64,000 nucleotides of DNA from Cercis canadensis. Lineage: Eukaryota; Streptophyta; Magnoliopsida; Fabales; Fabaceae. Numbering within the stretch: the first letter of the stretch is position 1; every line of letters begins with the position of its first letter. Positions 1 through 11,956 of this stretch are shown piece by piece. Below the pieces are notes generated by a model. It did no database searches and was not told where the DNA came from. It saw only the letters and a program-made list of their open reading frames with translations. The translations under genes and the position numbers were made by a program. The stretch spans positions 194,839-258,838 of the forward strand of contig QAOA01002492.1 of NCBI GenBank assembly GCA_003255065.1, in the 5' to 3' direction.

Positions 1-571
1 CTGCTCTCCAAAAAATCTAAAAGTTTAGAGTTCTAAAACCTAAAAGTCCTATTTATACTAATTTGCATAAATCCTATTTAAATTAGGAAACAACTCTATG
101 TGTACGAAAAATAAAGGGATGACGCTGGGGTGCCTGGGACTAATGAATAATGGCCTGGTGTTTGAAACAAAGCATTAGGGCGCTATGTTACAGGCGCAGG
201 GGTGCTGCTTTCCTGTCCTCTAGCGCAGGGGCTCTCACTCGGGGGCGGTGGGGCCCTTACATGCTGGTGGAAAGTCACTTTCTTTTGCCTGGTGTGTGTG
301 GTAAGCGATGGGGCTCTAGTTTATAAGAGCTGGGGTGCTACTTTACTTGGTATAGGTGCTGGGGCTCTTGCTTTCAAGAGCCCCAGCCCTTGCTTTCTAT
401 CATGTGCACAAATTCTTGCACTTTTTTCACCTTAATTCACATAGTCTTCATATCTTAATTAAACCTACAAAAGTAGCAAAAATACATTATTTAATACTCA
501 AAATAATCAATAAACAATACAAAACATTAAGCTAAAAGTACAAAAAGAGTAGATATAAAATCTACTCAACA
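1..571 (-). repeat. Partial 3' LTR of the outer element
   Basis: Homologous to 23178-23770. On the minus strand it starts TGTTGAGTAG at 571 and runs off the window edge at 1. Its U3-like part (about 120-400) is strikingly GC-rich, with iterated variants of GGGGCGCT/GCGCTGGGGC in an otherwise AT-rich LTR. Confidence 0.75.
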
Positions 572-1315
572 AATACCTCCAAACTTAACATTTGTTTGTC
601 CTCAAGCAAATAAAAAGAAAAATTAAATCTACTCAGAAACTAAATATAGAGTGAAAATCTAGTCTACTAATCATGTACACCTCAAAGATCTCAATTAAGC
701 ACAATTCCTAGAATTTTTAAAATAGTATGAATGTGTATAATTTTAACCGAAAAGTCAATCTCAATCTCACTAAAATTTTCTTTGTGTGTAAATGTAGCCC
801 TTGTTCTCTATACTTAATCAGATTATGCAAACAAGCTCACAAAAAAATAATCTCCAATTTTAAATTCCAGAATCCCATAGGCTTGCTTTTCATGTCAATC
901 TCCACTAATGTAGGCAATTCACAATATCAAGGATCAGAAGGACTTTTGATCGACTAGTAAGGTGTGGCTGGGTTAAGAGTAGGATAATGGATAAAAATGC
1001 GGCTTAGCTCACCCTTCACATTGAATTCAGTTTAGAGCAAATCTTAAGAGCACCTGTTTTTGTTTCTACTTCTAATTCCCCCAAACTTGTTTTCTTCTTT
1101 ACTTTGTCATCCACCAATAAAATTCTTATTTTACGGCCACTATATCCCGCACTCAATGCTTTTAAGACATTCTTTTTCTTTTCAACATTTTTGCACAATT
1201 GTTTTTTTTTTCTTTTTATTGTAATTTTCTTTTTTTCAGTAGGGATGTAGCACTTTGATTTTTATTCTTTAGTGGCAATTGCATTGATATTTTTTTTTTC
1301 TTTTTCTTCACCCAT
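572..1315 (-). other. Noncoding 3' part of the outer element with polypurine-like tract
   Basis: Directly inside the 3' LTR, the minus strand reads a TTTGCTTGAGGACAAAC-like motif followed by AAGTTTGGAGGTATT. This is the polypurine tract context expected before a 3' LTR of this family. The rest is AT-rich with long T runs (1200-1300) and has no credible coding potential. It joins to 14687 onward once the inner element is removed. Confidence 0.55.
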
Positions 1316-2809
1316 TGATATTTACTTATTTTGGCTATAAGTTTCTTGCTTTGTTATTGCATTCTTTTTCACATTTGAGTGATTTCACTTAAATATGATA
1401 TTTAATCCATGTATTTGTGTTAACAAGTAATATTCTTGTTGTTCAAGCAAAAAGAATGATTTTGGGGAATTTTTGGAGCAAAGTGCAAAGAAAACAGTTA
1501 AGTATGAAGTTCAGACAAGGGACATGGCTTTTCACACGCTCGTGTGTTCCCGTGTCAACGTTCCAGAAGTACCTGTGTAACTTGTTGAAGGACACGCCCG
1601 TGTTGGATGCCGTGTTAGTTAGCCAGAGACCACCCTAAAGTAACACGCCAGTGAACACGCCCTCAGCCAGAGAAGCACGGGCCATGTTGAGATGAACACA
1701 CCTTGAAGTTAAAGAGACACGATTGTGTCTTAGGTTGTATTGCAGTCTAGAATTTCATTTAAATGACACGCCCAAATCCATAAGCGAACACGACTCGTGC
1801 CTAGCCGGTGTTCGAATTATTGAAAGTTAACCCCAGCATTCTGAACACTATAGAAATGAACCTTATAGTTGGGAAGAAGGGGAACACACTGCATCAGAGT
1901 TGGAAAGAGGGACAACAATCAAACTTTGAAGGCTTTTAAGAAGAAACAAGAGCGAGTTCTAGGGAAAAAAGAGAACTCAACCTTTCAAGAAATTCATGAG
2001 AATGAGCTTTCCTTATTCTTTTCCTTATTCTATGTATTCTTTTAGTGCAGTTCTTGTTACCATCATGAAATAATTTGTAAAGGTCTAGATAGGATGAACC
2101 CTAAAGTTGAATTTGTGTTTTTCTTTTAATTCAATGAGAATTACATCTTTCCCTTATTAGAATTGTCTATGATTCTTATTTGTTATTAAATTAATGAAGC
2201 ATGCCATTAGTTTAATACTAGATTTCAGTTTATAGATTGAGAAATCGTAAATTGAACAGATCACTTTTAGACAATAAGATTTGCATGGAATCCCAGAGAT
2301 AGGATCACATAAGTCTTCTGGTTATGGTTAACCTTAATACTGGGAATTCATAGAACACAAACTAATGCATTTTTGGCGGTGTTGATTAGAAAGAGATTTC
2401 AATCAATCAACCTAGGAATAGTTGTCATATTACTTGAGAAAGAATATGACATAATTCAAGAAATTCAATCAGTCCAAGTAAGAAAAGGTGATATCATTGA
2501 GTTAAAGTTGGAGGTGCAAAGCTACATTCTAGGGGGATTCTTATCTAGGTTTGTCTATCTAACTGATTACCCTTTAGAGTTCATTGTTATTTTTTTTCTT
2601 TTCTCGCTTCTCTTAGTTTAAGTAAGTAGTTCATCAATTTAGCCACAAATTAGAGATTAGATAATAGAGAAAGGATTAGTACTAATAGCTATAGTCCTTG
2701 TGGGAACTATATTTGTACTCAATTGAGCTATACTATAAAACGATATGTGCACATGCCTAGAGTGATTTTAGCATTAGTTTAATTGGATATGTTAACTTAA
2801 AAATCATCA
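1316..2809 (+). repeat. 5' LTR of inner Athila-like element
   Basis: Begins TG (1316) and ends CA (2809), seven bases before a TGGCGCCGTTGTCGGGGA primer site. It is homologous to 13540-14686. Positions 1520-1830 hold a cluster of degenerate CACG(C/G)CCGTGT palindromes. Confidence 0.8.
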
Positions 2810-2815
2810 AATTTT

Positions 2816-2833
2816 TGGCGCCGTTGTCGGGGA
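2816..2833 (+). other. Primer-binding site of inner element
   Basis: TGGCGCCGTTGTCGGGGA lies just 3' of the 5' LTR. This primer-site sequence is characteristic of plant Athila/Tat-like elements; the same motif occurs in reverse at 22561-22579. Confidence 0.75.
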
Positions 2834-2966
2834 ACTATAATATTAGGAACATTTAATTTCTATGACTCTAGTCATTTTATTTTATTTTTTCTTTAGTTAA
2901 TTTTGTTTGGTTTAGACCTTTTTTCTTATCTGTGTCTTGGTCAATCTTTGCAGAAGCTAGTTATGC

Positions 2967-4464
2967 TTGTGTATGACAAGAAGTGGTAATCAAGACCTTT
3001 TGGAGTTGAATCGAGAGATTGAACGCATGTTGGTGAGAAAATCAAAGAAGAAGACTATCTCACTACAAACTCAAACATTCGAGCCTAGTTTTGAACAAGA
3101 ACCAATTATGGCTGAGCAAGCAAGACAACAAACCATGGGAGATTACGCTAGACCATTACTTGTTGGAACTGAGTCCAGCATAAGTAGACCTCCAGTGAAC
3201 AACTTTGAGATCAAGCCGAACATCATCCAGATGGTGCAGCAGCTTGTGCAATTCGATGGACTGCCGGATGAAGACCCTCATGCTCACATCACAAATTTCT
3301 AGGAGATTTGTGATACCTTTAAAATTAATGGAGCTACTGAGGATGCAATTAAACTGAGGCTTTTCCCTTTCACACTACGGGGTAAAGCAAAATCATGGTT
3401 GAAGACACAACCTCATGGCTCTACCAAAACATGGGATGAGCTCACTGAGAGAATTCTAAGCTGATACTTTCCTCCAGCTAGAATAGCAAAGCTTAGAAAC
3501 AACATCTTCTCCTTCCAACAACTAGATGGTGAAATACTTTATGAAGCATGGGAGAGATGGAAGGAATTGCTAAGAAAATGCCCACATCATGGGCTGAATT
3601 TGGGGGTCTAGATGCAGACCTTTCACAATGGTCTCAGCTTTGGGACTAAGCAACTTATTGATGCTTCCTCTGGATGAACCACAAGCTTCAAAACCCTTGA
3701 AGAGTTGCAGAAGCTAATTGAAAACATTGCTATGAACAACTACCAGTAGGTAAATAAAAAAAATGAAGGCCAAATCAGGAGGAGTGCATAATGTAGATGC
3801 TGTCACATCTTTGGAGGCAAAAATTGAGGCCCTTATAAAAAAGATTGATGATATGAGCAAACCTACTCCACTAGCACCAGTTATGAGCTGTGACATTTGT
3901 GGAGGAGGAAATTCTAATCATGAATGCCAGACATCCACCATGGGGCCAGTAGTAGAGTAAGTAGACTTCTTAGGGAACTGAATGCCCAATAATCTTCACT
4001 CTAACACATATAATCTAGGGTGGAGAAATCATCCAAATCTCTCTTGGAGTAATCACGGGTAGCAGAGGCAAGGTCCTCCACCTAGATTTCAACAACCTCC
4101 TAACCCACTATGGAAGCCAACCATTGAAGACCAGCTGTCCAAATTCATTTTAGCATCAGAAGCCCAATTCAAAAACACCGAAACATCTTTGAGGAATCAG
4201 GTTACTTCTATCCACAACCTTGAGACTCAAATTGGTCAGCTGGTCAATCTGATTTCAAAAAGGCCACCAGGGACTCTACCTAGCTACACCAAGCTAAATC
4301 CTAAAGAACAAGTCAAGACTATTAAATTGAGGAGTGATAAGGAGTTGAAAGAGGTCGAGAGAGAGAAATCTGGTGATGAAGGTGCTGTTGTAACTGAGAA
4401 GAAAGAGGACATTATGTTGGAAAAGACAGAGGAGCCGAAGAAGAGAATGGTGAAGGAATACCAG
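2967..4464 (+). pseudogene. gag N-terminal and middle part of inner Athila-like element (broken)
   Basis: Translation starting near 2967 gives a gag-like protein. After a charged N-terminus comes the hallmark region with DPHAHITNF, then (after a stop at 3301) LRLFPFTLRGKAKSWL and WERWKELLRKCPHHG. These motifs belong to the retrotransposon gag family, and the minus-strand gag at 21622-22245 aligns with them. A degenerate zinc-knuckle-like stretch (CDICGGGNSNHEC) lies near 3887. Further in-frame stops occur near 3463, 3610, 3675 and 3747. The reading frame is cut at 4464 by a solo LTR and resumes at 6014. It is nonfunctional. Confidence 0.8.
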
Positions 4465-6008
4465 TGATAACACATTATTTTACACTATTTGTTTCCCTTA
4501 AATTTAGTCTTTTAGTGTGTGTTTCTAGTGATTTTTATGGCCTTTAGACATGTTTTGTAGATTTGAACTTGTTGGTACTTATAAATTTTAATTGCTTAAC
4601 TGTTGAATTCTGGCACTGCTTACATTTTTCACTATATCTTTAGCTAAAAATGTCTGATTGATGTGATTGTGTTTCGTTGGAAAGTTGACAAAAAATGCTA
4701 CATTTCATATGAAGAGCCCAGAAGCTGATTCTCGCATCTGGACAACTGAAATTCTCATGCAAGTAGTCCAGATTTTCTGCATCTGCCCAGCATTGACTGA
4801 TTCCCTTCCTTACACATGCCTATTGGACCAGAGCATGTTTATTTGGGCCAACATGCTTATTGGACCAGCACACATGACACTAGGGCTTGATCACATTTTT
4901 ACCATTAATAATTTAGGAAATTAGGTTTATTTTGTAATTAGGAAACCTAGAGGAGGCAGCCAACTAGTATTTATTCTCAAGTTGTTGAGGAAAATAAATG
5001 ACCAGAAGAGATACGAAATTACCTTGAGTAGCTGCTACCTCCTGTTTCTGAGTTCGAGTTTTAGACTTTTGCCTTGTGTTTAAGCCTTTCATGGAGGGCT
5101 AAGTTCTTTTGTAATCAATTTAAGAGGAGTCAAACTTAATAATCCAGAGTTCCTATGCTTCAACCGGGTTTGATTTAATTTAATTTGAATTACTGATTCT
5201 TCTCTTCTTCATGTGATTGAATGGTATTTTAATTACATGCATGCTTTATATGAATTTAAATTGGTTGGTTAGATTCATCACAGTAATCAGATTGATAATC
5301 ATATTTTAAAGGTTTTTAATATATGGTTAACTTGGACAATTCGGTTCTTAAATTAATCTGGACTTAGTGATATAGAGCGGTTGCCTAGATTCTTAATTCC
5401 ATAATTAATTGAATCCTGATTGGTAAATCAGTAGGAATTCTAAGTGTTACTGTTAGGGGTTCCAGGTAACATTTAACCAAGAATTAAATTAGATCTAAAT
5501 CATCTTTAGTGAACAAAGATGAATTAGGGTTTGGTTGTCTGCTTGAGTTGATTACGTTTTCTCTTATTTGATTAAATCCTGTTTACTGCTTTCTAAATTC
5601 TAATTATTCTGCATTCAATAACAAACCCCCCATATTTTGTTCCTGCTTAAGTTCTAATAGATTAATTATTCTAGTGAATCTTTGGGAGACGACCCTGGTT
5701 GCATCCTATACTACNATTTAACCAAGAATTAAATCAGATCTAAATCATCTTTAGTGAACAAGGATGAATTAGGGTTTGGTTGTCTGCTTGAGTTGATTAC
5801 GTTTTCTCTTATTTGATTAAATCCTGTTTACTGCTTTCTAAATTCTAATTATTCTGCATTCAATAACAAACCCCCCATATTTTGTTCCTGCTTAAGTTCT
5901 AATAGATTAATTATTCTAGTGAATCCTTGGGAGACGACCCTGGTTGCATCCTATACTACAATTTAGTTGTAATTATTATTGTAATTTTGTACGGTTCGGC
6001 GCCTGTCA
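4465..6008 (+). mobile_element. Solo LTR (family A) inserted in gag, TSD ACCAG
   Basis: The element begins TGATAACACATT and ends CGCCTGTCA, and is flanked by the perfect 5-bp duplication ACCAG at 4460-4464 and 6009-6013. The reverse complement of the same sequence lies at 43342-45346 with a different target duplication, so this is a mobile LTR family. No internal retrotransposon coding sequence is present, so this is a solo LTR. The N at 5715 marks a 244-bp duplicated segment; without it the LTR would be about 1.3 kb. Confidence 0.85.
5471..5959. repeat. Tandem 244-bp duplication around a single N (probable assembly artefact)
   Basis: 5471-5714 and 5716-5959 are the same length and nearly identical; I see only a few substitutions. 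They are separated only by N at 5715. This looks like two overlapping contig ends joined without merging. Confidence 0.8.
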
Positions 6009-6013
6009 ACCAG

Positions 6014-6560
6014 CCATCTATCCTGAGCACACTACTTGTAAATGACAGAAAAAAGGAACAATTTGGTAAATTTTTAGAGCTTTTTAAACATTTGCATATT
6101 AACATTCTTTTTGTTGAAGCTCTTTCACACATGCCAAAATATGCAAAGTTCTTGAAGGACCTCCTTTCTAATAAGAAGAAGCTCAAGCAGCTGTTAATGG
6201 TGACCCTGAATGAGGAATGCTCTTCCATCATCCAGAACAAGCTGCCACGAAAAGTAAAAGATTCAAGGAGTTTTATTATCCCTTGTAATATTGGTAGCTT
6301 ATCTGTTGATAGGGCATTAACAGATTTAGGTGCTAATATAAATTTGATGCCCTATAGTATGTTTCAAAAACTAGGACTAGGTGAACCAACACCACTAGGA
6401 TGAACATTCAATTAGCATATAGGTCTATCGCATATCTTAGGAGTATAATAGAAGATGTCATAGTAAATGTTGATAAATTTATTTTCCCTGTAGACTTTGT
6501 GATCATAGACATGGATGAAGATGTTAAGATACCCTTTCTGTTAGGTCGACCATTCCTTAA
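6014..6560 (+). pseudogene. gag C-terminus and aspartic protease of inner element (broken)
   Basis: This continues the gag frame directly after the solo-LTR target duplication. The region with QFGKFLELFKHLHINILF is the conserved gag C-terminal part; the minus-strand outer element has the equivalent at about 17290. The protease follows, with ALTDLGANINLMP (near 6310-6345) as the aspartic active-site region. Stops after 6402 and frame changes follow. A further protease strand motif (LLGRPFL-like) is recognisable near 6540. Confidence 0.75.
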
Positions 6561-8340
6561 ATGATCTTTAAAATATTCGAGGCCATGAAGCATAATATTA
6601 GTATTAACGATACATGTTTTTATGTAGATGTGATTGACTCATTTGTGTCTTGTTCTATGCAGGAAATCCTCACAAGAGATGCATTGGAGATGTGTATCAT
6701 GCAGGGAGATGAGGAGACTGACCACAGAGAGATGAGGGAGCATGTGACATATCTGCAAGCCTATGAGCCATTGATTAGAGAGACACCTCTTGAGAGGATT
6801 GAGGATCAAAGAACCAGGATCAGACCATCTATTAAGGGTCCACCCGAGTTGGAGCTGAAAAGACTTCAAGAACACTTGGAATATGCTTTCTTGGCAGAAA
6901 ATTTCAAGTTGCCTGTTATTATTGCAGCAAACCTGACAAAGGATCAAAAAGGGAAACTTTTAGATGTGTTTAAGATGCATAAGAGGGCCATAGCATGGAA
7001 GATCTCTGATATGAGAGGAATTAGCCCCTCATTCTATACCTATAAGATTTCATTACAGGAGAATTTCAAGCCATTGGTACAGCCACAACGATGATTGAAT
7101 CCAAACATGAAAGATGTAATGAAAAAGGAAGTAAGTAAACTTCTAGATGCATGAGTTATTTACTTTATTGCTGACAGTTCTTGGGTGAGTTTTGTTCAAG
7201 TAGTGCCAAAGAAATGAGACATGACAATGGTACCTAATGAGAAGAACGAGTTGGTACAGGGTGGAGTCTGTATAGACTATCAGAAGCTGAATGATGCCAC
7301 TCGAAAAGATCACTTTCTTCTACTATTCATTGACTAGATGCTGGAGTAGATGGCCAGACATGCCTATTACTGCTTCTTGGATGGAATGTCAAGGTACTTC
7401 CAGATCATTGCTTTAGAGGATCAGGAGAAGACAACCTTCACATGTCCTTATGGTATGTTTTCCTATAGAAGAATGTCATTTGGGCTGTGTAATGCCCCTG
7501 CCACCTTTCAAAAGTGTATGATGGCAATCTTCAATAAATTGGTTGAGGACATCATGGAGGTATTTATGGACGACTTCTCTATTTTTGGTAACTTTTTTGA
7601 ACTCTGCTTGCATAACTTAGCTAGAGTCCTTGAGAGGTGTAAGGAAACTAATTTGGTCTTGAATTAGGAGAAATGTCATTTTATGGTTTAGGAGGGTATA
7701 ATATTAGGCCATAAAATCTCTAGTAAGGGTATAGAGGTCGATAGGGAAAAATAGAAACCATAGCTAAACTGCCACCACCTACTTTAGTGAAGGCAGTTAG
7801 GAGCTTTCTAGGTCTTGCTGGCTTTTATAGAAGATTTATTAAAGACTTTTTCAAGATAGCTAGATCTCTTACTAAGTTACTTGAAAACAATGTGCCTTTT
7901 ATCTTTGATGATGACTGTATGGCTGCATTTAATACTTTAAAAGACAAATTGACTACTGCTCCTATTATGGTTGCACTAGATTGGTTATTGCCATTTGAAC
8001 TAATGTGTGATGCAAGTGATTTTGCAATAGGAGCAGTTTTGGGACAGCACAAGGATAAGCACTTCGGACCCATCTATTATGCAAGCAAAACCTTGGTTAA
8101 TGCTCAGAAGAACTACACTACCATTGAGATGGAGTTGCTTGCAGTAGTTTATTCTTTAGGTAAATTTAGATGCTACCTTATTCTGTCTAAAGTCATTGTG
8201 TATACTGATCACTCAGCATTGATGTATCTTTTGAGCAAAAATGATACTAAGCCTCGACTAATACACTAGGTTTTGTTATTGCATGAGTTTGACCTAGAGA
8301 TTTAAGATCTTAAGGGAACCGAGAACCTAGCAGCAGACCA
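6561..8340 (+). pseudogene. Reverse transcriptase and RNase H of inner Athila-like element (broken)
   Basis: The RT region contains the fingers and palm motifs FGLCNAPATFQKCM and the catalytic motif FMDDFSIFG near 7565-7592; both aspartates are retained. After stops near 7666 and 7690 the frame resumes at 7787 with FLGLAGFYRRFIKDF. RNase H follows with LMCDASDFAIGAVLGQ near 8000 and YTDHSALMYLL near 8200. In-frame stops also occur near 7092, 7155 and 7218, so no full polyprotein can be made. Confidence 0.85.
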
Positions 8341-8431
8341 CCTGTCTTGTCTGGAACTCCCAACTCAAGGGGGCTTAGTGGATGAGGACTTGAATGACAC
8401 TTTTCTAGACGAACAACTATATGATATATAG

Positions 8432-9720
8432 GTGAAAGGCATTCCTTGGTTTGATGACTTTGCTAATTACTTTATAGTTAGGGTTCTACCAAAGGAGTTA
8501 ACTCATTCACAGAAGAAGAAATTCTTCTCTGATTTGAAATGCTACCTCTGGGAAGATTCATATCTATTTCATATTTTTGCAGACCAAATGATAAGGCATT
8601 GTGTCGCCTATCCGGACACCGAAAGTATCCTGGAGCACTGCCATAAGGGTCAAACTGGAGGACATTATCAAGCCAATGGGACAGCAAGGAAAGTCTTGGA
8701 ATTAGGTTTTTATTGACCTACCTTGTTTAAGGAAGCTCAAAGGTATGTAAAGCAATGTGACAATTGCCAGTGCACAGGTAACATCTCTAGGAATGATGAA
8801 ATGTCCCAAAACAATATATATGTGTATGAGGTCTTTGATGTCTAGGGCATTGATTTCATTAGTCCCTTCCCCTTGTCCTTTGGAAATGAGTATATCCTAG
8901 TTGCAGTAGACTATGTATCTAAATGGGTTGAAACTCAGGTTTTTCCTACCAATGATGCTAGGGTAGCTGTTAAGTTCCTTAGGAAATTGTTCACTAGGTT
9001 TGAAGCACCTAGAGCTATCATTAGTGATAGAGGTATCCACTTCTGTAACCAACAATTAGCTAGTACCTTGAAGAAATATGGTGTTACTCATAAAGTGGCT
9101 ACCCCTTATCATCCCTAAACCAGTGGCCAAGTAGAGGTGACAAATTGGGAACTTAAAAGAATACTGGAAAAGACTGTAGAGCGATCTAGAAATGAATGAT
9201 CCTTGAAATTAGATGATACTCTATAGGCTTATAAGACTTGCTTCAAAACCACCATTTGTACTACCCCTTATAAACTTGTTTATGGGAAGTCCTGTCATTT
9301 ACCAGTAGAGCTGGAGCATAACACTTTTTAGGAATAAAATTCTTTAAGTACGACTTGTCTAGTGCAGGTGAAAAACGGTTGCTCTAGTTGAATCAGCTGA
9401 CAGAGTGGATAGATGTTGCTTATGAAAGTTTAAGGCTGTACAAAGACAAGGCAAAGACGTGACAGGACCAACACATCAAATCGCTTAAAGAGTTTCAACC
9501 TAAGGACCAAGTGTTGCTCTTTAACTCATGCATTAAATTGGTTCCAGGCAAACTCAAGTCTAGATGGTCAGACCCCTTCATGGTGAAGCAAGTATTTCCT
9601 TATGGTGTTGTTGAAGTTACTCATCCAGAGAAGGGAATCTTCAAGGTCAATGGACAGAGGTTGAAACTATATCATGGTGTTAGCATCCAAGAGCTTTCTC
9701 GAGATGTTTGTCATCTCTAA
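8432..9720 (+). pseudogene. Integrase of inner Athila-like element (broken)
   Basis: The zinc-binding HHCC region is visible around 8630-8770 (ending CDNCQ). The core contains GIDFISPFPLSFGNEYILVAVDYVSKW and IISDRGIHF; these give the first two acidic catalytic residues. GQVEVTN near 9127 gives the glutamate. The C-terminal part (9511-9720) reads into a KSRWSDPFMVKQVFP-type domain. Stops occur near 8714, 8844, 9117, 9197 and 9222, and the frame changes before 9511. Confidence 0.8.
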
Positions 9721-10807
9721 GACCCCCTGTAGTAGCTTCTCAGTACCTAAGTCCAGCTAAATGACTATAAAGAAGTGCTTGTTGAGAGGCAACCTAATGT
9801 CTAGTTTTTTTTTNTTTTATATCTTAATTCTCTTTATGAATTGTGTTTGATTTGTTCTCTCTCAGTTTCTTAATTAGTCATTAGCCAAAGGGGTGACTCA
9901 CATATTATTTTTGTGGTGTAGGTTTTGATAGAATCCCCTTTGTAGATTATTCAGTGCAAAAAGAGTTCAACACACAGTATAGAGTGCAGACACAGCTTGA
10001 AACACGACTGTGCCCTACCTCGTATGCCTTTCCTTTGTCAAACACGGCCAGTGACATGGCCGTGGCAAGAGACATGTGCATCATGAAGAGAATCCAGGAG
10101 GAGAACATGTCTAGTGACATGGTCGTGTNTAATTCTCTTTATGAATTGTGTTTGATTTGTTCTCTCTCATTTCTTAATTAGTCATTAGCCAAAGGGGTGA
10201 CTCACATATTATTTTTGTGGTGTAGGTTTTGATAGAATCCCCTTTGCAGATTATTCAGTGCAAAAAGAGTTCAACACACAGTATAGAGTGCAGACACAGC
10301 TTGAAACACGACTGTGCCCTACCTCGTATGCCTTTCCTTTGTCAAACACGGCCAGTGACATGGCCGTGGCAAGAGACATGTGCATCATGAAGAGAATCCA
10401 GGAGGAGAACATGTCTAGTGACATGGTCGTGTCTATCCCCATGTCAATCCAACACCCCCAATGTCACACATGTGTCAGATCACGTGTTTCCTACCCAAGC
10501 CCAACATGGCCACACCACATGGCTATGTCGCATAAATACTTTCAATTTATACAACGCAGGATAACTTCTCTCCCCCACGAACTTCAACATTTTCCCATTC
10601 TTCTCCCAATTCCCAGTTATTTCAACACTTCCTCCACCATTGTCGACCAAACCCCCTCCCCAAATCCCCTAATTTCATCTCAAATCACACTTCCACACCA
10701 CTCTGCACCAACAAAATTTAACTTAACAATAAGCTTTTGGGTTGCAAATTTATTTCTTTTCTCCACATTCCTTGGTTTTGTTCGTCCAACAAGAGGCAAA
10801 CACCATG
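9721..10807 (+). other. Post-pol spacer of inner element
   Basis: The motif TTGAGAGGCAACCTAATG at 9782-9799 is a conserved marker 3' of pol in this lineage; the outer element has its counterpart on the minus strand near 16262. The open frames seen here lie inside the 304-bp duplication around N 10129 and do not look like a conserved protein. 10000-10530 is rich in CACGGCC/GGCCGTG motifs, like the LTR. Confidence 0.5.
9825..10432. repeat. Tandem ~304-bp duplication around N at 10129 (probable assembly artefact)
   Basis: 9825-10128 and 10130-10432 are nearly identical, apart from a small indel in a TCTCTCAG/TCTCTCA stretch, and abut a single N. Another single N at 9814 sits in a T homopolymer, where any overlap would be invisible. 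Confidence 0.8.
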
Positions 10808-11956
10808 ACTAAGCGCACCAATGACTCACAGCCGCGCCGTGATAAGTTGCAACCATGTAAGAAGCGCCAACCCATTCAGGATTCGGCCTCTCCATCTCCC
10901 AGGAAGAGGAGAGCTACGACTACTGACACTACCATTCACCTCTTCCTTAGACTGCAAGGGGCTGAGCATAGGGAGTAGCTAGCCAAACTATCCACCAAAC
11001 CCTTTGAGCCTAGCCGCTACCTAGTATGGCCAGTGTTACAAAAGTTGGGCCTTGAACAAGAAGTCTGACATCTCCTCAATTTCAGCAACTGGGGTAGATT
11101 TTTTGAGCTATAGGAGCCGATGTATAGGGAGCTCACTCTGGAGTTCTTAGCCACTGTGGAAATCAACATTACGTTCACAACCTCCACGTCCACATGGCAT
11201 GAGCCAGAGACCATTCATTTTCATCTTGGCTCCTTTATGCATAGCATGAGTTTGCACGAGTTTATGGTGGTAGCTGGGCTCTCTGAGCAGGAGTTCGTGT
11301 ATGGCTCCTTTGATCTGGATTGACTCTTGCCTAACATACAACCTAGGGAATATTAGAAAGAGATCAGCACTGAGGACATCTATGAGGCCAAGAGGTCTAA
11401 GGTCTCTACTCTCTGTTCACCAACTCTACGCTACATTCACAAACTCCTCGTACATTCCATGACTGCAGGAAAGGAGAGCACCAGAGTTGTGGGAAAAAGG
11501 GACATATTTTTCCTCCGGTGTATACGTGATCGGCGATATTTCCACCTTGGATATGCATTCATTCAACTGATCATGGGTTACTTGCAGAAGGGCAACTTCG
11601 GTGCTATTGGTGGCGGGTCTGTGATTACTCGATTAGCCCGTAACCTTAATATCTTGGTTGATGAGTCCACTCTCATAATCGCCTGTAGACCACAGCCACT
11701 GGGGATGGATACCCTAAAAACCATGGGGATGGTAGAGTGCCGCACAGATACACAGGGTACTTATCTAGCCTTAGTTGGTGCACCACCCAGAGCTGCCTCC
11801 GCTGAACCACCAGTTGAAGGACCCAGCACAACTGCCCCCGAGGAACCACTAGCTGAGGGACCTAGCACATTAGCCCCTACGTTTTCACAACCATTTCCAT
11901 GCTTTCTATTCACTTCAGCTAATCAAGAAGACCAAAAACCAACCGCACTAGAATGA
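10808..11956 (+). pseudogene. Athila-type extra ORF downstream of pol (broken)
   Basis: After integrase the element encodes a second protein. It has a basic, low-complexity N-terminus (about 10808-10920), then a region with PMYRELTLEFLATVEINITF and FHLGSFMHSMSLHEFMVVAGL, then a block from 11459 with AFIQLIMGYLQKGNFGAIGGGSVITRL. This resembles the protein family described as ATHILA ORF-1 in plants (from memory, low-resolution match). A Pro/Ala/Glu-rich tail ends at a stop at 11954-11956. In-frame stops lie near 10976, 11068, 11111, 11321 and 11354. Its function is unknown; an envelope role has been proposed for such ORFs but is not shown here. Confidence 0.6.

Noticed and set aside
202..435. 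77-codon frame in the left LTR
   Set aside because: Arises from the GC-rich iterated motif island of the LTR, where stops are rare by composition.
9954..10812. Two similar open frames starting MQKEFNTQYRVQ that look like a tandem gene duplication
   Set aside because: They are the two copies of the N-linked 304-bp duplication in the retrotransposon spacer; not a gene family.
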